Of a stretch of DNA of 64,000 nucleotides, positions 8,135-19,292 are shown one piece after another. A program made the position numbers and the translations under genes. The stretch is from positions 496,001 through 560,000 of the forward strand of contig NZ_CP061336.1 of the NCBI RefSeq assembly GCF_005473905.2, written 5' to 3'. The stretch is from Ruminiclostridium herbifermentans. Its GTDB lineage: Bacteria > Bacillota > Clostridia > Acetivibrionales > DSM-1351. Under the pieces are notes generated by a model that saw nothing but the letters and a program-made list of their open reading frames with translations, made no database searches and had not been told where the DNA came from. The stretch's first letter is position 1. Every line of letters starts with the position of its first letter.

Positions 8135-9226
8135 ATGGGAAAATACTCTTTATGTAGTACATACTTTAGAACTTTACCTGAAGGTTGGGTAAATAATGGA
8201 TTTATTATTAATAAAGGCTTACAAAGTCCAGCTTGCGGAGGAACAAATATAACTGCATACTGGGATATATATTCAACCTTGGATGCTCATATTTTAAGAG
8301 CAAGAGTAAGGATTGCAGATAAAAAATCCTCCTTTGCTTTATTTAAAAAATATCATACCCAGGGTGGAATAGGAATTATAGACTGTGAAAAGAAGCAGCT
8401 GAACTTATACAAGCCGTGGCTAGGAGAAGAAATACCTGAAATGGTGACAAGTGCTCCTATTACATTTGAAATAGTAGAAAACAGAGAATACATAGTCAGC
8501 TACGAAAAAGAAAACGGAAGCTTTCATAGACTGAAGATAACAGATACGGTTACAGGTCAAAGCAGTGAAGTTACCTATCTTAATAGCAATTATCCTTTCG
8601 GAGATTATGCTGGAAAGCAATGGGGAGCACCTGGAATAATGTTTTTAAGCGGAAATATACTTGTAAAAAAGTTTGAATTTATTTCTGAGGCAGCGCAAGA
8701 TAGCAAAATTATGATATTTGGTGACAGCATTACAGAAGGACATGGAATGGACAATAACAGAGCTACTTACCACGAGAGATGCTGTGCTAAGGTACGTGAT
8801 TGCGTAAATGGCAGCTGCGTTATTAGTGGAAGAGGAAGCGGAGATAGCGCAGATTTACTTGCTAGAATGGATTTTGACTTAGAAAAATTTAATCCCCAAT
8901 ATGTGGTTGTGATTATTGGAACAAATGACACTGACATAAATATATGGAAGGAAAACATAGAAAAAGCAGTTTTGAAAATCAGAAATAAGGGTGCTGAGCC
9001 AATTATATGTGTACCTCCAGTTGGGGGAGAATTAATTCCACAAATAGCAGAATACTTAACCGACAAGGATTTTACTGTTGTAAGAATGGATTATGCTACG
9101 AGCGTTAACCATGATGGGATAACTCAGGACACAACATTGTTTTTAGACTCCTTGCATCCTAATACTTTCGGAAATCAAAGAATGTATAACCAGCTTTTGA
9201 TAGATGCACCTGAAATTTTTGAATAG
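8135..9226 (+). CDS. SGNH/GDSL-type esterase, probable sugar-ester deacetylase
   Basis: A 363-residue two-domain protein without a signal peptide, so it acts in the cytoplasm. The N-terminal half (1-185) is beta-rich, of the jelly-roll kind that precedes SGNH domains in some carbohydrate esterases. The C-terminal SGNH domain has nucleophile Ser198 in IFGDSITEGHG, the block III GTND motif, and the DxxH pair Asp338/His341 in DSLHPNTFG. Placed between kdgK and uxuB, it most likely removes acetyl groups from imported acetylated (methyl)glucurono-xylo-oligosaccharides. The fold and active site are well supported; the exact ester is inference. Confidence 0.82.
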   Translation: MGKYSLCSTYFRTLPEGWVNNGFIINKGLQSPACGGTNITAYWDIYSTLDAHILRARVRIADKKSSFALFKKYHTQGGIGIIDCEKKQLNLYKPWLGEEIPEMVTSAPITFEIVENREYIVSYEKENGSFHRLKITDTVTGQSSEVTYLNSNYPFGDYAGKQWGAPGIMFLSGNILVKKFEFISEAAQDSKIMIFGDSITEGHGMDNNRATYHERCCAKVRDCVNGSCVISGRGSGDSADLLARMDFDLEKFNPQYVVVIIGTNDTDINIWKENIEKAVLKIRNKGAEPIICVPPVGGELIPQIAEYLTDKDFTVVRMDYATSVNHDGITQDTTLFLDSLHPNTFGNQRMYNQLLIDAPEIFE

Positions 9227-9241
9227 TGAGGATTTTAAATT

Positions 9242-10855
9242 ATGAAGTTAAACAAAAATGATATACGCAGCTTAGAGCTGTGGGGAAATACTGGTATTAA
9301 AATGCCAAAATTTGATTATCAGCAGATGGTTTCAAAGACAATTGAAAGCCCTACTTGGGTGCATTTTGGAGCGGGAAATATTTTTAGAGGCTTTATTGCT
9401 GCTTTGCAGCACAAGTTACTAGACTTTGGTAAAGCAGAGACTGGGATAATTGCTGTAGAAACATTTGATTTTGAGATTATAGACAGAATTTATAAACCCC
9501 ATGATAATCTAAGTATATTAGTACATATGAATTCAGATGGAAGTCTTGAAAATAAAGTTGTTGCAAGTATATCAGAGAGTTTGGTGGGAGATGCATCAAG
9601 AGAACAGGATTGGAAAAGATTAAAGGAAATATTCTGTAAGCCATCATTGCAAATGGTTAGCTTTACTATTACAGAAAAGGGATATTCACTTACAGGAACG
9701 TCAGGTGAGTATCTGCCTGATGTAAAGCACGATATTGAAAATGGCTTTACAGCGTCTAAAAATTTAATATCAAAAATATGTTCATTGCTGTATGAAAGGT
9801 TTTTATGCGGTGAACTTCCTATTGCAATGGTTAGCATGGATAATTGTTCCCACAATGGAGAGATTCTTCAAAATGCAATACTGAATATAGCGAAATGCTG
9901 GGTTGAAAAAGGATTCGTTGACAATAAATTTTTAGATTATCTCAATAATACATCAAAGGTATCATTTCCGTGGTCAATGATTGATAAAATTACACCTAGA
10001 CCATCTGATGCGGTTCGTAATAAATTATTAGAACTTGGTCTTGAGGAAATTGAGATAGTTAAAACAAGTAAAAACACATTTATTTCACAATTTGTTAATG
10101 CTGAAAAGCCACAATATTTAGTAATTGAAGATAATTTCCCAAATGGTCGCATGAAGTTGGAAGAAGCAGGAGTAATGTTTACAGACAGGAATACTGTTGA
10201 GAGGGTAGAAAGAATGAAAGTAACTACCTGTTTAAATCCATTACATACTGCGTTGGCTATTTTTGGTAATCTTCTTGGCTACAAGCTTATTGCAGATGAG
10301 ATGAAGAATCCGTTGCTTAAAAAACTTATTGAAAAAATAGGTTATGATGAGGGAATGCCAGTAGTTGTTAATCCGGGGATATTAGAACCAGTTACTTTTA
10401 TTAAAGAGGTTATTGAAGAAAGGCTTCCTAATCCTTATATACCTGATACACCACAGAGAATTGCATGTGATACTTCTCAGAAAATTCCTGTCAGGTTTGG
10501 AGAAACATTAAAAACATATATCAGTCATCCAACCTTAGATGTAAAAAGCTTGACATATATTCCTTTAACAATAGCGGCTTGGTGCAGATATTTAATGGGA
10601 ATAGATGATAATGGCGATTTAATGGAACTGAGCCCAGATCCCATGCTAGATGAGTTAAAGGAACATGTAAAGGGAATAGAATTGGGAAATGCAGAATCTG
10701 TTGGCAATAAGCTAAGACCAATATTATCAAATGACAGAATATTTGGCTGTAATCTTTATGATATTGGAATTGGAGTTAAGGTTGAGAACTACTTTAGAGA
10801 AATGATTGCAGAGAAAAATGCAGTAAAAGCAGTTTTGGAAAAATATTTAGGATAA
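9242..10855 (+). CDS. uxuB: Fructuronate reductase / D-mannonate oxidoreductase
   Basis: Reduces D-fructuronate to D-mannonate with NADH. At 537 residues it is typical of the long-chain polyol dehydrogenase (mannitol dehydrogenase) family. The N-terminal nucleotide-binding segment reads WVHFGAGNIFRGFIAAL (about residues 38-54). The central VSFPWSMIDKITPRPSD and TCLNPLHTALAIFG motifs belong to the catalytic domain. Mannitol and tagaturonate dehydrogenases share the fold, but sitting 26 nt before uxuA favours UxuB. The start ATG lies 15 nt after the SGNH gene's stop, so the two are probably co-translated within one operon. Confidence 0.92.
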   Translation: MKLNKNDIRSLELWGNTGIKMPKFDYQQMVSKTIESPTWVHFGAGNIFRGFIAALQHKLLDFGKAETGIIAVETFDFEIIDRIYKPHDNLSILVHMNSDGSLENKVVASISESLVGDASREQDWKRLKEIFCKPSLQMVSFTITEKGYSLTGTSGEYLPDVKHDIENGFTASKNLISKICSLLYERFLCGELPIAMVSMDNCSHNGEILQNAILNIAKCWVEKGFVDNKFLDYLNNTSKVSFPWSMIDKITPRPSDAVRNKLLELGLEEIEIVKTSKNTFISQFVNAEKPQYLVIEDNFPNGRMKLEEAGVMFTDRNTVERVERMKVTTCLNPLHTALAIFGNLLGYKLIADEMKNPLLKKLIEKIGYDEGMPVVVNPGILEPVTFIKEVIEERLPNPYIPDTPQRIACDTSQKIPVRFGETLKTYISHPTLDVKSLTYIPLTIAAWCRYLMGIDDNGDLMELSPDPMLDELKEHVKGIELGNAESVGNKLRPILSNDRIFGCNLYDIGIGVKVENYFREMIAEKNAVKAVLEKYLG

Positions 10856-10881
10856 GAATACTGATGGGGAGATGATATCTG

Positions 10882-11958
10882 TTGAAGATGACATTTAGAT
10901 GGTTTGGTGAAAAGGATGATAGTGTAACACTGGAGCAAATTAGACAAATTCCAGGTTCTCCTAGTATAGTAGGTGCTTTGTATGATGTTCCTGTGGGAGA
11001 TGCTTGGAGTTTAGAAAAGGTGCAAGAACTGAAAAATACTGTTGAAAAGGCAGGATTGAAGCTTGAGGTTATTGAAAGTGTTAATGTTCATGAAGACATT
11101 AAGCTAGGACTTCCCTCTAGAGATAAATATATTGAAAACTACAAGGAATCCATTAGGAACTTAGGTAAGATTGGGGTAAAAGTAATATGCTATAACTTCA
11201 TGCCAGTATTTGATTGGCTCAGAACTGAACTTGCAATGAAATTGGAGGATGGTTCTGAAGCAATGGCTTATGATGACAGCATAGTACAAAAGCTAGACCC
11301 TGTAAAAATGGTGGAAGATATGGCCACTAACTCAAACGGCTATGTCCTTCCAGGTTGGGAACCATATAGACTTAAGGAACTAAAGGATACACTTGAAAAA
11401 TACAAGGATATTGATGAAGAAAAGCTGTTTGAAAACCTAAAATACTTTCTTGAGAATATTATTCCAGTATGTGAAGAGGTTGATGTAAAAATGGCAATTC
11501 ATCCTGATGATCCACCATGGTCTCTTTTTGGTTTGCCAAGAATAGTAACAAATAAAGAAAATCTTAATAGGCTTGTAAAGCTTGTTGATAGTCCATATAA
11601 TGGGTTGACTCTGTGCAGCGGTTCCTTGGGTTCAAACCCTAAGAATAACATACCAGAGTTAATTAGACATTTTGGTTCAATGGGCAGGATTCATTTTGGG
11701 CATGTAAGAAACCTGAAATTTGTATCAGATAAGAAATTTCATGAGTCATCACATCTATCATCTGATGGTTCTTTTGATATGTTTGAAATTATGAAAGCAT
11801 ATCATGACATAGGCTTTGAGGGATATATTCGTCCTGACCATGGAAGAATGATTTGGGGAGAGAAAGCGAGACCTGGTTATGGATTATATGATAGAGCATT
11901 AGGTGTTGCTTATTTAAATGGTTTGTGGGAAGCAATAGATAATATGAAGAAGCAATAA
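10882..11958 (+). CDS. uxuA: Mannonate dehydratase
   Basis: Dehydrates D-mannonate to 2-keto-3-deoxygluconate using a divalent metal. At 358 residues it is full length. The N-terminus MKMTFRWFG, the [17 protein letters not shown] segment, [18 protein letters not shown] and the C-terminal [17 protein letters not shown] are UxuA family motifs, with His and Asp residues as metal ligands. The start is TTG at 10882, spaced 10 nt from GGGGAG; ATG at 10888 is the alternative. It follows uxuB directly, as in most bacteria, and feeds the kdgK product. Confidence 0.95.
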   Translation: MKMTFRWFGEKDDSVTLEQIRQIPGSPSIVGALYDVPVGDAWSLEKVQELKNTVEKAGLKLEVIESVNVHEDIKLGLPSRDKYIENYKESIRNLGKIGVKVICYNFMPVFDWLRTELAMKLEDGSEAMAYDDSIVQKLDPVKMVEDMATNSNGYVLPGWEPYRLKELKDTLEKYKDIDEEKLFENLKYFLENIIPVCEEVDVKMAIHPDDPPWSLFGLPRIVTNKENLNRLVKLVDSPYNGLTLCSGSLGSNPKNNIPELIRHFGSMGRIHFGHVRNLKFVSDKKFHESSHLSSDGSFDMFEIMKAYHDIGFEGYIRPDHGRMIWGEKARPGYGLYDRALGVAYLNGLWEAIDNMKKQ

Positions 11959-12064
11959 GTGATAGTTAAGTATTAGCAGTTTACTTAAGAATTAATGGGA
12001 TTATTTTGGGAGAAGTTTATTTGAAGCAGTATTTATAAAGCAGTACATATAAGTTGGAGGACTA

Positions 12065-14155
12065 ATGAGAAGATTAAGAGAAAAGAAAAAAGAATTAGCT
12101 GCAGTTGGATATAATTGTTGGCTTGAGTACCAAAAACAAGAAAACAATATGTTGATACATGAATACGCTGAGTTATGCCGAAATATCGTGATATGTGAAG
12201 ACTCTGATATTATCAAAAATGCACTTGACGAGCTGAGAAAAGGTATAAGAATGTTACTGAATATAAAACCTTTAGTATCAGCTGAACCTAAAATAAAATC
12301 ATACCTATTAATAGGAACTTTTGCTGAAAATAATAGGGTGGGTTCTTTTTTAGAAGCAGACGAGAAGGAGAAAATAGGTGATGAGGGCTTCATCATAAAA
12401 CTGATTAATACCAATGAAGATAGGATATTGGTTATTGCAGGCAAGTCTCCTAAAGGAGTACTTTATGGAGTATTTGATTTTATAAGGGCTATACAGACAC
12501 AGAGGGAGCAAAGCAGTATATTGAGAATTGAAAATCCTGTAAATCAGCTTCGTATCCTCAATCATTGGGACAATATAGACGGAAGCATTGAGAGAGGCTA
12601 TGCTGGTGAATCCATTTTCTTTAAGAATAATAAAATTATAAAAAGACTAGATAGGATAAGGGATTATGCTAGAATTTTAGCTTCTATCGGTATAAATGGA
12701 GTAGTAATTAATAATGTAAATGTACATAAGTATGAGACAAATTTAATAACTAGTACCTATTTGCCCGATGTTTCAAGACTAGCTGATTTGTTTAGAGAGT
12801 ATGGAATTAAGCTGTATCTTAGTATCAATTATGCTAGTCCCATGCAGATTGGAAAACTTACTACCGCCGACCCATTAGATGACAACGTTAGAGAGTGGTG
12901 GGATAAAAAGATTGAAGAAATTTATAAATATATTCCTGATTTTGGAGGCTTTCTGGTAAAGGCCGATTCTGAACATAGACCTGGTCCTTTTACCTATGGA
13001 CGTAACCATGCAGATGGTGCAAATATGTTGGCAAGGCCGTTAAATAAACATGGTGGTATTGTAATTTGGAGATGTTTTGTTTATAATTGTATGCAAGACT
13101 GGAGAGATTACAGCATTGATAGAGCAAAGGCAGCTTATGATAATTTTATGCCTCTTGACGGTGATTTTGACAGCAATGTATTACTTCAAATCAAAAACGG
13201 CCCAATGGACTTTCAGGTACGTGAGCCAGTGTCACCGCTTTTTGGTGGTTTACAAAAGACAAATCAAGCAATGGAGTTCCAAATAACTCAGGAATATACT
13301 GGACAGCAAAAGCATTTGTGTTATCTTGTTCCTATGTGGAAGGAGATACTTGAATTTGATACATATGCAAAAGGAAAAAACACACTTGTAAAGAATATTA
13401 TAAGTGGCTCTGCTTTTAATAATAAATATGGTGGAATTGCAGGTGTTGCCAATATTGGTGATAATCCAAACTGGACAGGCTTACAGCTGGCACAGTCCAA
13501 CCTTTATGGCTTTGGGCGGCTTGCTTGGAATCCAGATTTGACAGTGGAGCAAATAACTGATGAATGGATAAGAATGACTTATTCAAACAATGAGATTGTT
13601 GTTGATGTTATTTCTGAAATGCTGCTTAGTTCATGGAGAATTTATGAAAACTATACTTCACCTTTAGGGATTGGCTGGATGGTAAATCCAAATCATCACT
13701 ATGGACCTAATGTGGATGGCTATGAATATGACAAGTGGGGAACTTATCATAGGGCAGACCTTAAGGGAATTGGTGTTGATAGAACGGTAAAGACAGGTAC
13801 TGGCTACATTGGACAGTATCATAAGGAAGTAGCAGAAATGTATGAAAAAGTAGAAACCTGTCCTGAGGAATTATTATTGTTTTTCCATCACATTCCATAT
13901 ACCTATAGATTACAATCAGGAGAAACTTTAATTCAATATATTTATAATACTCACTTTAAAGGAGTAGAACAAGTAATTGAACTAAAAAACAAATGGCTTG
14001 GACTTAAGGGAATGATTGGTGAAGAACTGTTCAAGCATGTGTCTGAGAGATTAGATGGGCAGATTGAACATTCAAAGGAGTGGAGAGATGTGATTAATAC
14101 CTACTTCTTTAGAAAAACAGGCATTAAGGACCAGCTAGGCAGAACAATTTATTAA
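12065..14155 (+). CDS. aguA: GH67 alpha-glucuronidase (intracellular)
   Basis: Removes (4-O-methyl)glucuronic acid from the non-reducing end of aldouronic acids derived from glucuronoxylan. At 696 residues, with no signal peptide, it matches the cytoplasmic bacterial GH67 enzymes. The N-terminal beta domain is followed by the barrel. [20 protein letters not shown] carries the acid, by family analogy Glu303. LDGDF (Asp365) and DFQVREP (Glu387) are the activated-water pair. The ATG has a perfect GGAGG site 7 nt upstream. It ends the sugar operon before a bidirectional terminator, and its product glucuronate is the substrate of UxaC. Confidence 0.96.
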   Translation: MRRLREKKKELAAVGYNCWLEYQKQENNMLIHEYAELCRNIVICEDSDIIKNALDELRKGIRMLLNIKPLVSAEPKIKSYLLIGTFAENNRVGSFLEADEKEKIGDEGFIIKLINTNEDRILVIAGKSPKGVLYGVFDFIRAIQTQREQSSILRIENPVNQLRILNHWDNIDGSIERGYAGESIFFKNNKIIKRLDRIRDYARILASIGINGVVINNVNVHKYETNLITSTYLPDVSRLADLFREYGIKLYLSINYASPMQIGKLTTADPLDDNVREWWDKKIEEIYKYIPDFGGFLVKADSEHRPGPFTYGRNHADGANMLARPLNKHGGIVIWRCFVYNCMQDWRDYSIDRAKAAYDNFMPLDGDFDSNVLLQIKNGPMDFQVREPVSPLFGGLQKTNQAMEFQITQEYTGQQKHLCYLVPMWKEILEFDTYAKGKNTLVKNIISGSAFNNKYGGIAGVANIGDNPNWTGLQLAQSNLYGFGRLAWNPDLTVEQITDEWIRMTYSNNEIVVDVISEMLLSSWRIYENYTSPLGIGWMVNPNHHYGPNVDGYEYDKWGTYHRADLKGIGVDRTVKTGTGYIGQYHKEVAEMYEKVETCPEELLLFFHHIPYTYRLQSGETLIQYIYNTHFKGVEQVIELKNKWLGLKGMIGEELFKHVSERLDGQIEHSKEWRDVINTYFFRKTGIKDQLGRTIY

Positions 14156-14231
14156 CTATGGTTATATAACCAAGACGGAAATCCATCTTCTGTTCTTGAT
14201 TATCATAATATATTACTTTTCTATAATTTTT

Positions 14232-14293
14232 CAAAAAACACAAACTAACAAGGCGATTAGGCGCATCTAAACCTTGAGGGTTTGTGTTTTTTG
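14232..14293. terminator. Bidirectional terminator between aguA and the AraC sensor gene
   Basis: CAAAAAACACAAAC at 14232-14245 pairs with GTTTGTGTTTTTTG at 14280-14293, with a second inner stem (CAAGG/CCTTG). It has A-rich and T-rich flanks on the two arms, so it can stop transcription from both convergent genes. Confidence 0.85.
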
Positions 14294-14318
14294 TTTCATA
14301 TATTTTAATATAGGCGTC

Positions 14319-16622
14319 TTATAAACCTGACTTAAGATTACGATACTCACCTGGGTTTATACTAACATATTTTTTGAAAAATCTATTAAAACTTTGTTTG
14401 TTGTTATATCCAAGACTTAGTGCAATATCATTAATGCTCATATTTGTCTGGCGGAGTAGGCGCTGAGCTTCTTCTATTCGCATATTATTAATATAATTAA
14501 CGATATTTTCTCCTGTTGCATCATTAAATATCTTTCTTACATGAGAATAGCTTAATCCTACATAATCTGCCAAAGTATTAATAGCAATATCCTGTTTATA
14601 GTTTTTATGGATATAGTCCATTATTTTTGCAATATGGGAAGTGTCATCAACCTTTACTTTCTCACAGTATTCTATTATCTGAAGAAAAATATTAGCTAGG
14701 AACAAACCTGTCTCATCAAGAGTTTCTATTTCAGCAAGCTTGCTATAAATATTAAAATCATTTCCGAAAATCTTACTTACGCTTATGTTCAAATTTAGCA
14801 GATACTTAATTATGCTTCCTAATAGCTGATTTAAAATGAGCATTGTATTATCATAGGTAAGTTCCTTGTTGTTCTTTATTTCATTAATAAAATCATTTAC
14901 AGAGGCAAGCACAGCTTCTTTTGAGCCTACGTCAACATTGTTCAATATTTGCTTTTCTAAAGTAAAAGGATAGTAATATTTACTATTAGAACAAATGAAG
15001 TCTTTAGCATAAAATAAAACCTTCTCATATCCTAATATAAATTTGTGATTTAATAGAGCCTGTGCTTCATTGTAAGAGGTTCTGACCTTGTCAAGGCTGT
15101 CGTATATATTTCCAATACATACAGTAATAGTGGTTTCTATAACCTTTGCTGCTTCTTTTTGAATGGTTTGGAAATACTCATTTAATAATGTATATTCTTG
15201 GGCTATATCCATATCATTAGAATTTACGATAATAACTATTTTGTTTCCATCCATAACAATACCTTCACAAGCAAAGGGAACACTTAATATTTCTAATGAT
15301 AAATTTAAAATAGCAGTTTTTAAATAATATTGGTCTTCATAAGAGAAATTTTCAATAAAATCTTTATATCTATCAATAGTGATTATGCAGCATGTAAAGT
15401 TTTTGTAGGGGAATAATTCTGATTGCTCGTCGTATTCATTATCAGACAGATGTAGTCCTCTTAGTATACTTAGTATATAATTTTCTTTAAGATTTTTTTT
15501 GCTTTTTTCAAGGGTTCTGAATAGTTTATCCTCTTCTTTAATCATTGCGTCAAAGGTTTTAGACAAAATAGTAAATTCGTTTTCGTTCTCAAAGTCTATA
15601 CCTTTTACACTCTTTATTTGTTGAGCCAGTTTTTTTATTGGATTATAGATTTTGCGTGAAATTATATAAGACAAAAAGATGCCTAAAATTAATAACCCAA
15701 TTGAAATATAAATAAAATTTAATCTTAATGTGTTTACTTTATTGTAAAGGGTATCAAGAGAAAATACACCTACATAAATCCAACTATTCCTGCTTGACTT
15801 ATAATATGTAACTAAACAATTTTTATTGTCTACATCCTGTATAAAATACCCTTCATTATTATCAGTTTTTAATATTTTCGAGATGTATGGCTTACTAGAT
15901 ATGTTTGAGGATATCAATGACTTATCAACATGTGATATTACATCTCCATCCATATTAATGATACTGATATTATCATTTGAATTTGAATTGTTGCTGTTTA
16001 AATGCTCACATAAAGAGTTTTCGTATATGTTAATTGCGATAGAACCTCTAAGCTTTGTTGTATAGGGGGTTAGAGGAAAAATATATGACATGATATATGT
16101 ATTTCTTATACCGTTACTATCAATAGACCTTGGACTAATCCAAGAAATTGGCTCTTTTAAATTTTTGTACTTCAAATATTGCTCAATCCAACTTTTATCC
16201 TGAAAGTCATCTTTTTGATATATACCATTGCTAGTAATAATATAGTCAAAATTATCAAGATTAATATATATTGAGGAATAAAGGCTATTGGTTTCAACAA
16301 TATGAGATAGTGTTCCTAATAGCCTAATAAGCATTAGGTTGTCATCGCTTTTGCTTAATATAGAATTTATATCATTAACACCGTATAGATTATTTAACTG
16401 TTCATTAAGTGAAAGATTTATAATGTCATTGCTAATAGTTTGAGATATTAAGTCTGTAATATTTTCTGCTACTTTTAATTCTCCGATACCGGATTTACTT
16501 ATTTCGGCCTCAGAGTATTTCATAATAGAATAATTAAATATAGATGTTATAAGGATTACTGGTATTATTATAAAAAGAGAAAATACAATAAATTGTTTTA
16601 CAATTAATGAACGATTTTTCAT
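14319..16622 (-). CDS. Membrane-anchored AraC-family regulator with extracellular sensor (YesN/AbfR-like fusion)
   Basis: A one-protein sensor-regulator. There is a transmembrane helix near residues 10-30, a roughly 270-residue extracellular Cache-like region rich in Ser and Asn, and a second helix near 300-320. A short HAMP-like linker (RKIYNPIKKLAQQI), a 340-residue intracellular middle part and a C-terminal AraC DNA-binding domain (last 100 residues, LGYNNKQSFNRFFKKYVSINPGEYR) follow. Such proteins regulate adjacent CUT1 sugar importers, and the LplB/LplA genes lie divergently upstream. I prefer ATG at 16622 because AGGTGG lies 8 nt upstream; in-frame codons extend to 16634. The ligand is probably an aldouronate or xylo-oligosaccharide (inference). 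Confidence 0.9.
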   Translation of the reverse strand: MKNRSLIVKQFIVFSLFIIIPVILITSIFNYSIMKYSEAEISKSGIGELKVAENITDLISQTISNDIINLSLNEQLNNLYGVNDINSILSKSDDNLMLIRLLGTLSHIVETNSLYSSIYINLDNFDYIITSNGIYQKDDFQDKSWIEQYLKYKNLKEPISWISPRSIDSNGIRNTYIMSYIFPLTPYTTKLRGSIAINIYENSLCEHLNSNNSNSNDNISIINMDGDVISHVDKSLISSNISSKPYISKILKTDNNEGYFIQDVDNKNCLVTYYKSSRNSWIYVGVFSLDTLYNKVNTLRLNFIYISIGLLILGIFLSYIISRKIYNPIKKLAQQIKSVKGIDFENENEFTILSKTFDAMIKEEDKLFRTLEKSKKNLKENYILSILRGLHLSDNEYDEQSELFPYKNFTCCIITIDRYKDFIENFSYEDQYYLKTAILNLSLEILSVPFACEGIVMDGNKIVIIVNSNDMDIAQEYTLLNEYFQTIQKEAAKVIETTITVCIGNIYDSLDKVRTSYNEAQALLNHKFILGYEKVLFYAKDFICSNSKYYYPFTLEKQILNNVDVGSKEAVLASVNDFINEIKNNKELTYDNTMLILNQLLGSIIKYLLNLNISVSKIFGNDFNIYSKLAEIETLDETGLFLANIFLQIIEYCEKVKVDDTSHIAKIMDYIHKNYKQDIAINTLADYVGLSYSHVRKIFNDATGENIVNYINNMRIEEAQRLLRQTNMSINDIALSLGYNNKQSFNRFFKKYVSINPGEYRNLKSGL

Positions 16623-17375
16623 CATCAACCCCACCTTGTTTTATCCCTTAGATTATAGTATACGTGAATTGATAAAGTCAAATAATATCATATCAACCGA
16701 TAATTTGAAGCCAATGCTTCGCTAAAAATGAATAGCAGATTTAGACCAAAGCGCTTGTTCTAAGATTACTTAATTATTTTTAAAACCATAGAGTATCTTT
16801 TAATCTGCCTAAAATGTATTCATATCTGTGCAGATTATGTTTGCGAATTTCTATAATGCTTTGAAAAGGTCATTTACCAATGTGTAAATATCTCATGATA
16901 TCGGGCAATATTTTGAGTTTGGAAGCCTGCTTTTACCAATGAGAAACGCAAACCTGATTGCAAGGTTTTGCTGCACGAGAAAGCAGCATTGGCACAAAGG
17001 TATTTTTGCGCTTATCATAAAATAAATAAAAACCAAGCTTGTCCCCAATGATATAAAAATTAGTGGGTCTGAAAGAATGATAAATATTGCGACGACAGCT
17101 ATTAAATATGTTTGAATTTTATAAATTGATTTAGAAATATTTAATATTAATTATTAGTATCAAAATTAATTATTTATTTGCTATATAACTATTTTACCAG
17201 CTTTCATTTGAATAATAAAAGTAAATCATGAGTAAAAATGAATTATGTTATTAAATGTCATTCTTGAAGTATGTTTTACAAGTGGTAAAATGAATTCATA
17301 AAATTGAGTTGATACATATATGAATTATTCGTGCACTATGAATTTAGAATATAGACAGGAGGAGGTTCAATTTAT
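16623..17375. other. Divergent intergenic region before the sugar ABC transporter
   Basis: About 750 bases without a credible gene. It contains two adjacent small hairpins at 16950-16968 (AAACCT/AGGTTT) and 16969-16988 (TGCTGC/GCAGCA), the second half being very AT-rich. It should hold the promoters of both the sensor-regulator and the lplB operon. Confidence 0.5.
17264..17291 (+). promoter_or_regulatory. Candidate promoter of the sugar ABC transporter operon
   Basis: TTGAAG (17264-17269) and TAAAAT (17286-17291) are separated by 16 bases, about 85 bases upstream of the first permease start. Only a sequence match; other AT-rich boxes exist nearby. Confidence 0.35.
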
Positions 17376-18332
17376 ATGGATAAGGCTAATGTTGTTGTAT
17401 CAAAAGCTCAAACATTTATTCCTCAAAAGAAAGGGTTTATGTACTACTTAAAAAGGGATAAATATTTATATCTCCTTTTAATATTTCCTGTTGCATACTT
17501 TGTTATATTCAAGTATTTGCCAATGTATGGGGTAGTTATTGCTTTTAAAGAATACAATATATTTTTACCAGTATGGGAAAGCCCTTGGATTGGTTTTGAT
17601 GCTTTCAAAGAAGTTTTTAGAACCAATGATTTTTGGAGAGCATTGAGAAATACTTTTATGCTCAATGGTCTAGACCTGCTTTTGGGATTCCCTGCACCTA
17701 TAATTCTTGCAATAATTATTAATGAATTAAGGTCAAAGTGGTTTAAGAGAGTTTCTCAAACAATGCTGTACCTTCCCCATTTCTTATCATGGGTAATAAT
17801 AGGAGGAATGGTACTTCAAATATTCGCACCCAACTTTGGTTTGATAGATAATATAGTTAAGTCATTAGGATTTGAATCAATTCCTTTCTTAACAGAGAAG
17901 TGGCCTTGGGTAGCTACCTATACAGCAGTTGGAATATGGCAAAATGCTGGATGGGGAATGATAATATATCTTGCAGCTATTGCTGGTATAAACTCAGAAT
18001 TATATGAGGCTGCTGAAGTGGATGGGGCTGGTAGGTTGCGAAGAATTTGGAATATTACTCTTCCTTGTATAAGAGGTACTATAATTATCTTATTCATATT
18101 AAACATAGGCAGAATATCCATGATAGGCTTTGATCGTCCGTTTATTCTTGGAAATGCTTCAGTTAAGGATTTTTCTGATGTAATTAGTACATATGTTTAT
18201 AGAGTTGGTCTGCAATCATCAAGATATAATATAGCTACTGCTGTTGGACTATTCCAGTCGCTTGTTGGGTTAGTATTTTTGACAGTTTCAAACTATATAA
18301 CCAATAAAAGCGGTGAAGAAGGTATCTGGTAA
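17376..18332 (+). CDS. lplB: CUT1 sugar ABC transporter permease (LplB type)
   Basis: One of two inner-membrane subunits of an oligosaccharide importer. The 318-residue protein has six predicted helices and the cytoplasmic EAA loop AAEVDGAGRLRRIWNITLP (about residues 218-236), which contacts the ATPase. The N-terminal YLKRDKYLYLLLIFPVAYFVIFKYLPMYG segment is typical of the LplB subgroup. The start has an AGGAGGAGG site. It is followed by the second permease and the binding lipoprotein, and no ATPase gene is nearby; such systems normally share an MsmX-type ATPase. Substrate is inferred from the GH67 context as aldouronates or related xylo-oligosaccharides. Confidence 0.94.
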   Translation: MDKANVVVSKAQTFIPQKKGFMYYLKRDKYLYLLLIFPVAYFVIFKYLPMYGVVIAFKEYNIFLPVWESPWIGFDAFKEVFRTNDFWRALRNTFMLNGLDLLLGFPAPIILAIIINELRSKWFKRVSQTMLYLPHFLSWVIIGGMVLQIFAPNFGLIDNIVKSLGFESIPFLTEKWPWVATYTAVGIWQNAGWGMIIYLAAIAGINSELYEAAEVDGAGRLRRIWNITLPCIRGTIIILFILNIGRISMIGFDRPFILGNASVKDFSDVISTYVYRVGLQSSRYNIATAVGLFQSLVGLVFLTVSNYITNKSGEEGIW

Positions 18333-18349
18333 AAGAAAGGGGGATCTTT

Positions 18350-19222
18350 ATGGGGGCCAAAGTTAGTAACAAAATTTTTGATTTCTTTATTATTTTAATA
18401 ACTAGTATTTCTGCTCTTTTATGTTTGCTGCCTTTAGTAAACGTATTAGCTACATCATTGAGTTCTACTTCGGCGATTCTGGCTTCTAAGGTTTATTTTC
18501 TGCCAGTAGAAACTACATTTGAGTCGTATAAAGCTCTGTTAAGAGATAATTCTATGATATGGTCACTTGTATTTACAACTTTATTAACAGTGGGATACAC
18601 TGCACTTGCTATGCTACTAACTATATGTGCTGCATATCCGCTTACTAAAAAGAGATTAAAGGGAAGAAATGCCATTTTGTTAATGATTATCTTTACAATG
18701 TATTTTAGTGGTGGAATAATTCCTGAGTATATCCTTGCAAAAAATTTAAACATAATAAACACAGTATGGAGTTTAGTTCTGCCTGGAGCAATAAGTGCTT
18801 ATAACTTAATTGTTTTAAAATCTTTCTTTACTTCATTACCAGATAGCCTTGAAGAGTCTGCTATTCTTGATGGCTGTAATGATATAGGTGTTCTTTTTAG
18901 GATTGTATTGCCTTTGTCTAAGCCAGTACTTGCAACATTAAGCCTTTTCTATGCAGTAGGTAAATGGAATAGCTTTATGGATGCGTTGTTTTACATAACA
19001 GATTCTAAATTATATCCTTTACAATTGAAGCTATATCAGATTATTGTAAATAGCCAAGGAATTGATGCTTCAATAGGTGAAAATAATATGTCTCAAAATG
19101 TACTGCCTGAAAGTCTCGAAGCTGCTTGTGTTATTTTTGCTACAGTGCCCATTATTCTAGTGTATCCATGGCTTCAGAAGTACTTTGTTACCGGTATAAT
19201 GGTGGGTTCTGTAAAGGGATAA
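18350..19222 (+). CDS. CUT1 sugar ABC transporter permease (YtcP/LplC type)
   Basis: Second membrane subunit of the importer, 290 residues with six helices. The family's EAA-like loop is EESAILDGCNDIGVLFRIVLP. The C-terminus ending in FVTGIMVGSVKG is a hallmark of the YtcP/LplC group. It starts 17 nt after lplB with an AAAGGGGG ribosome site and is followed by the binding protein. The order permease-permease-binding protein is the same as in the aldouronate-utilisation loci known from Paenibacillus. Confidence 0.94.
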   Translation: MGAKVSNKIFDFFIILITSISALLCLLPLVNVLATSLSSTSAILASKVYFLPVETTFESYKALLRDNSMIWSLVFTTLLTVGYTALAMLLTICAAYPLTKKRLKGRNAILLMIIFTMYFSGGIIPEYILAKNLNIINTVWSLVLPGAISAYNLIVLKSFFTSLPDSLEESAILDGCNDIGVLFRIVLPLSKPVLATLSLFYAVGKWNSFMDALFYITDSKLYPLQLKLYQIIVNSQGIDASIGENNMSQNVLPESLEAACVIFATVPIILVYPWLQKYFVTGIMVGSVKG

Positions 19223-19292
19223 TGATGTGGTATAAAATTTTTGGCTATATGCCAATTATTTATAAAAAATAGAATTTTTGGAGGAGATTTTG

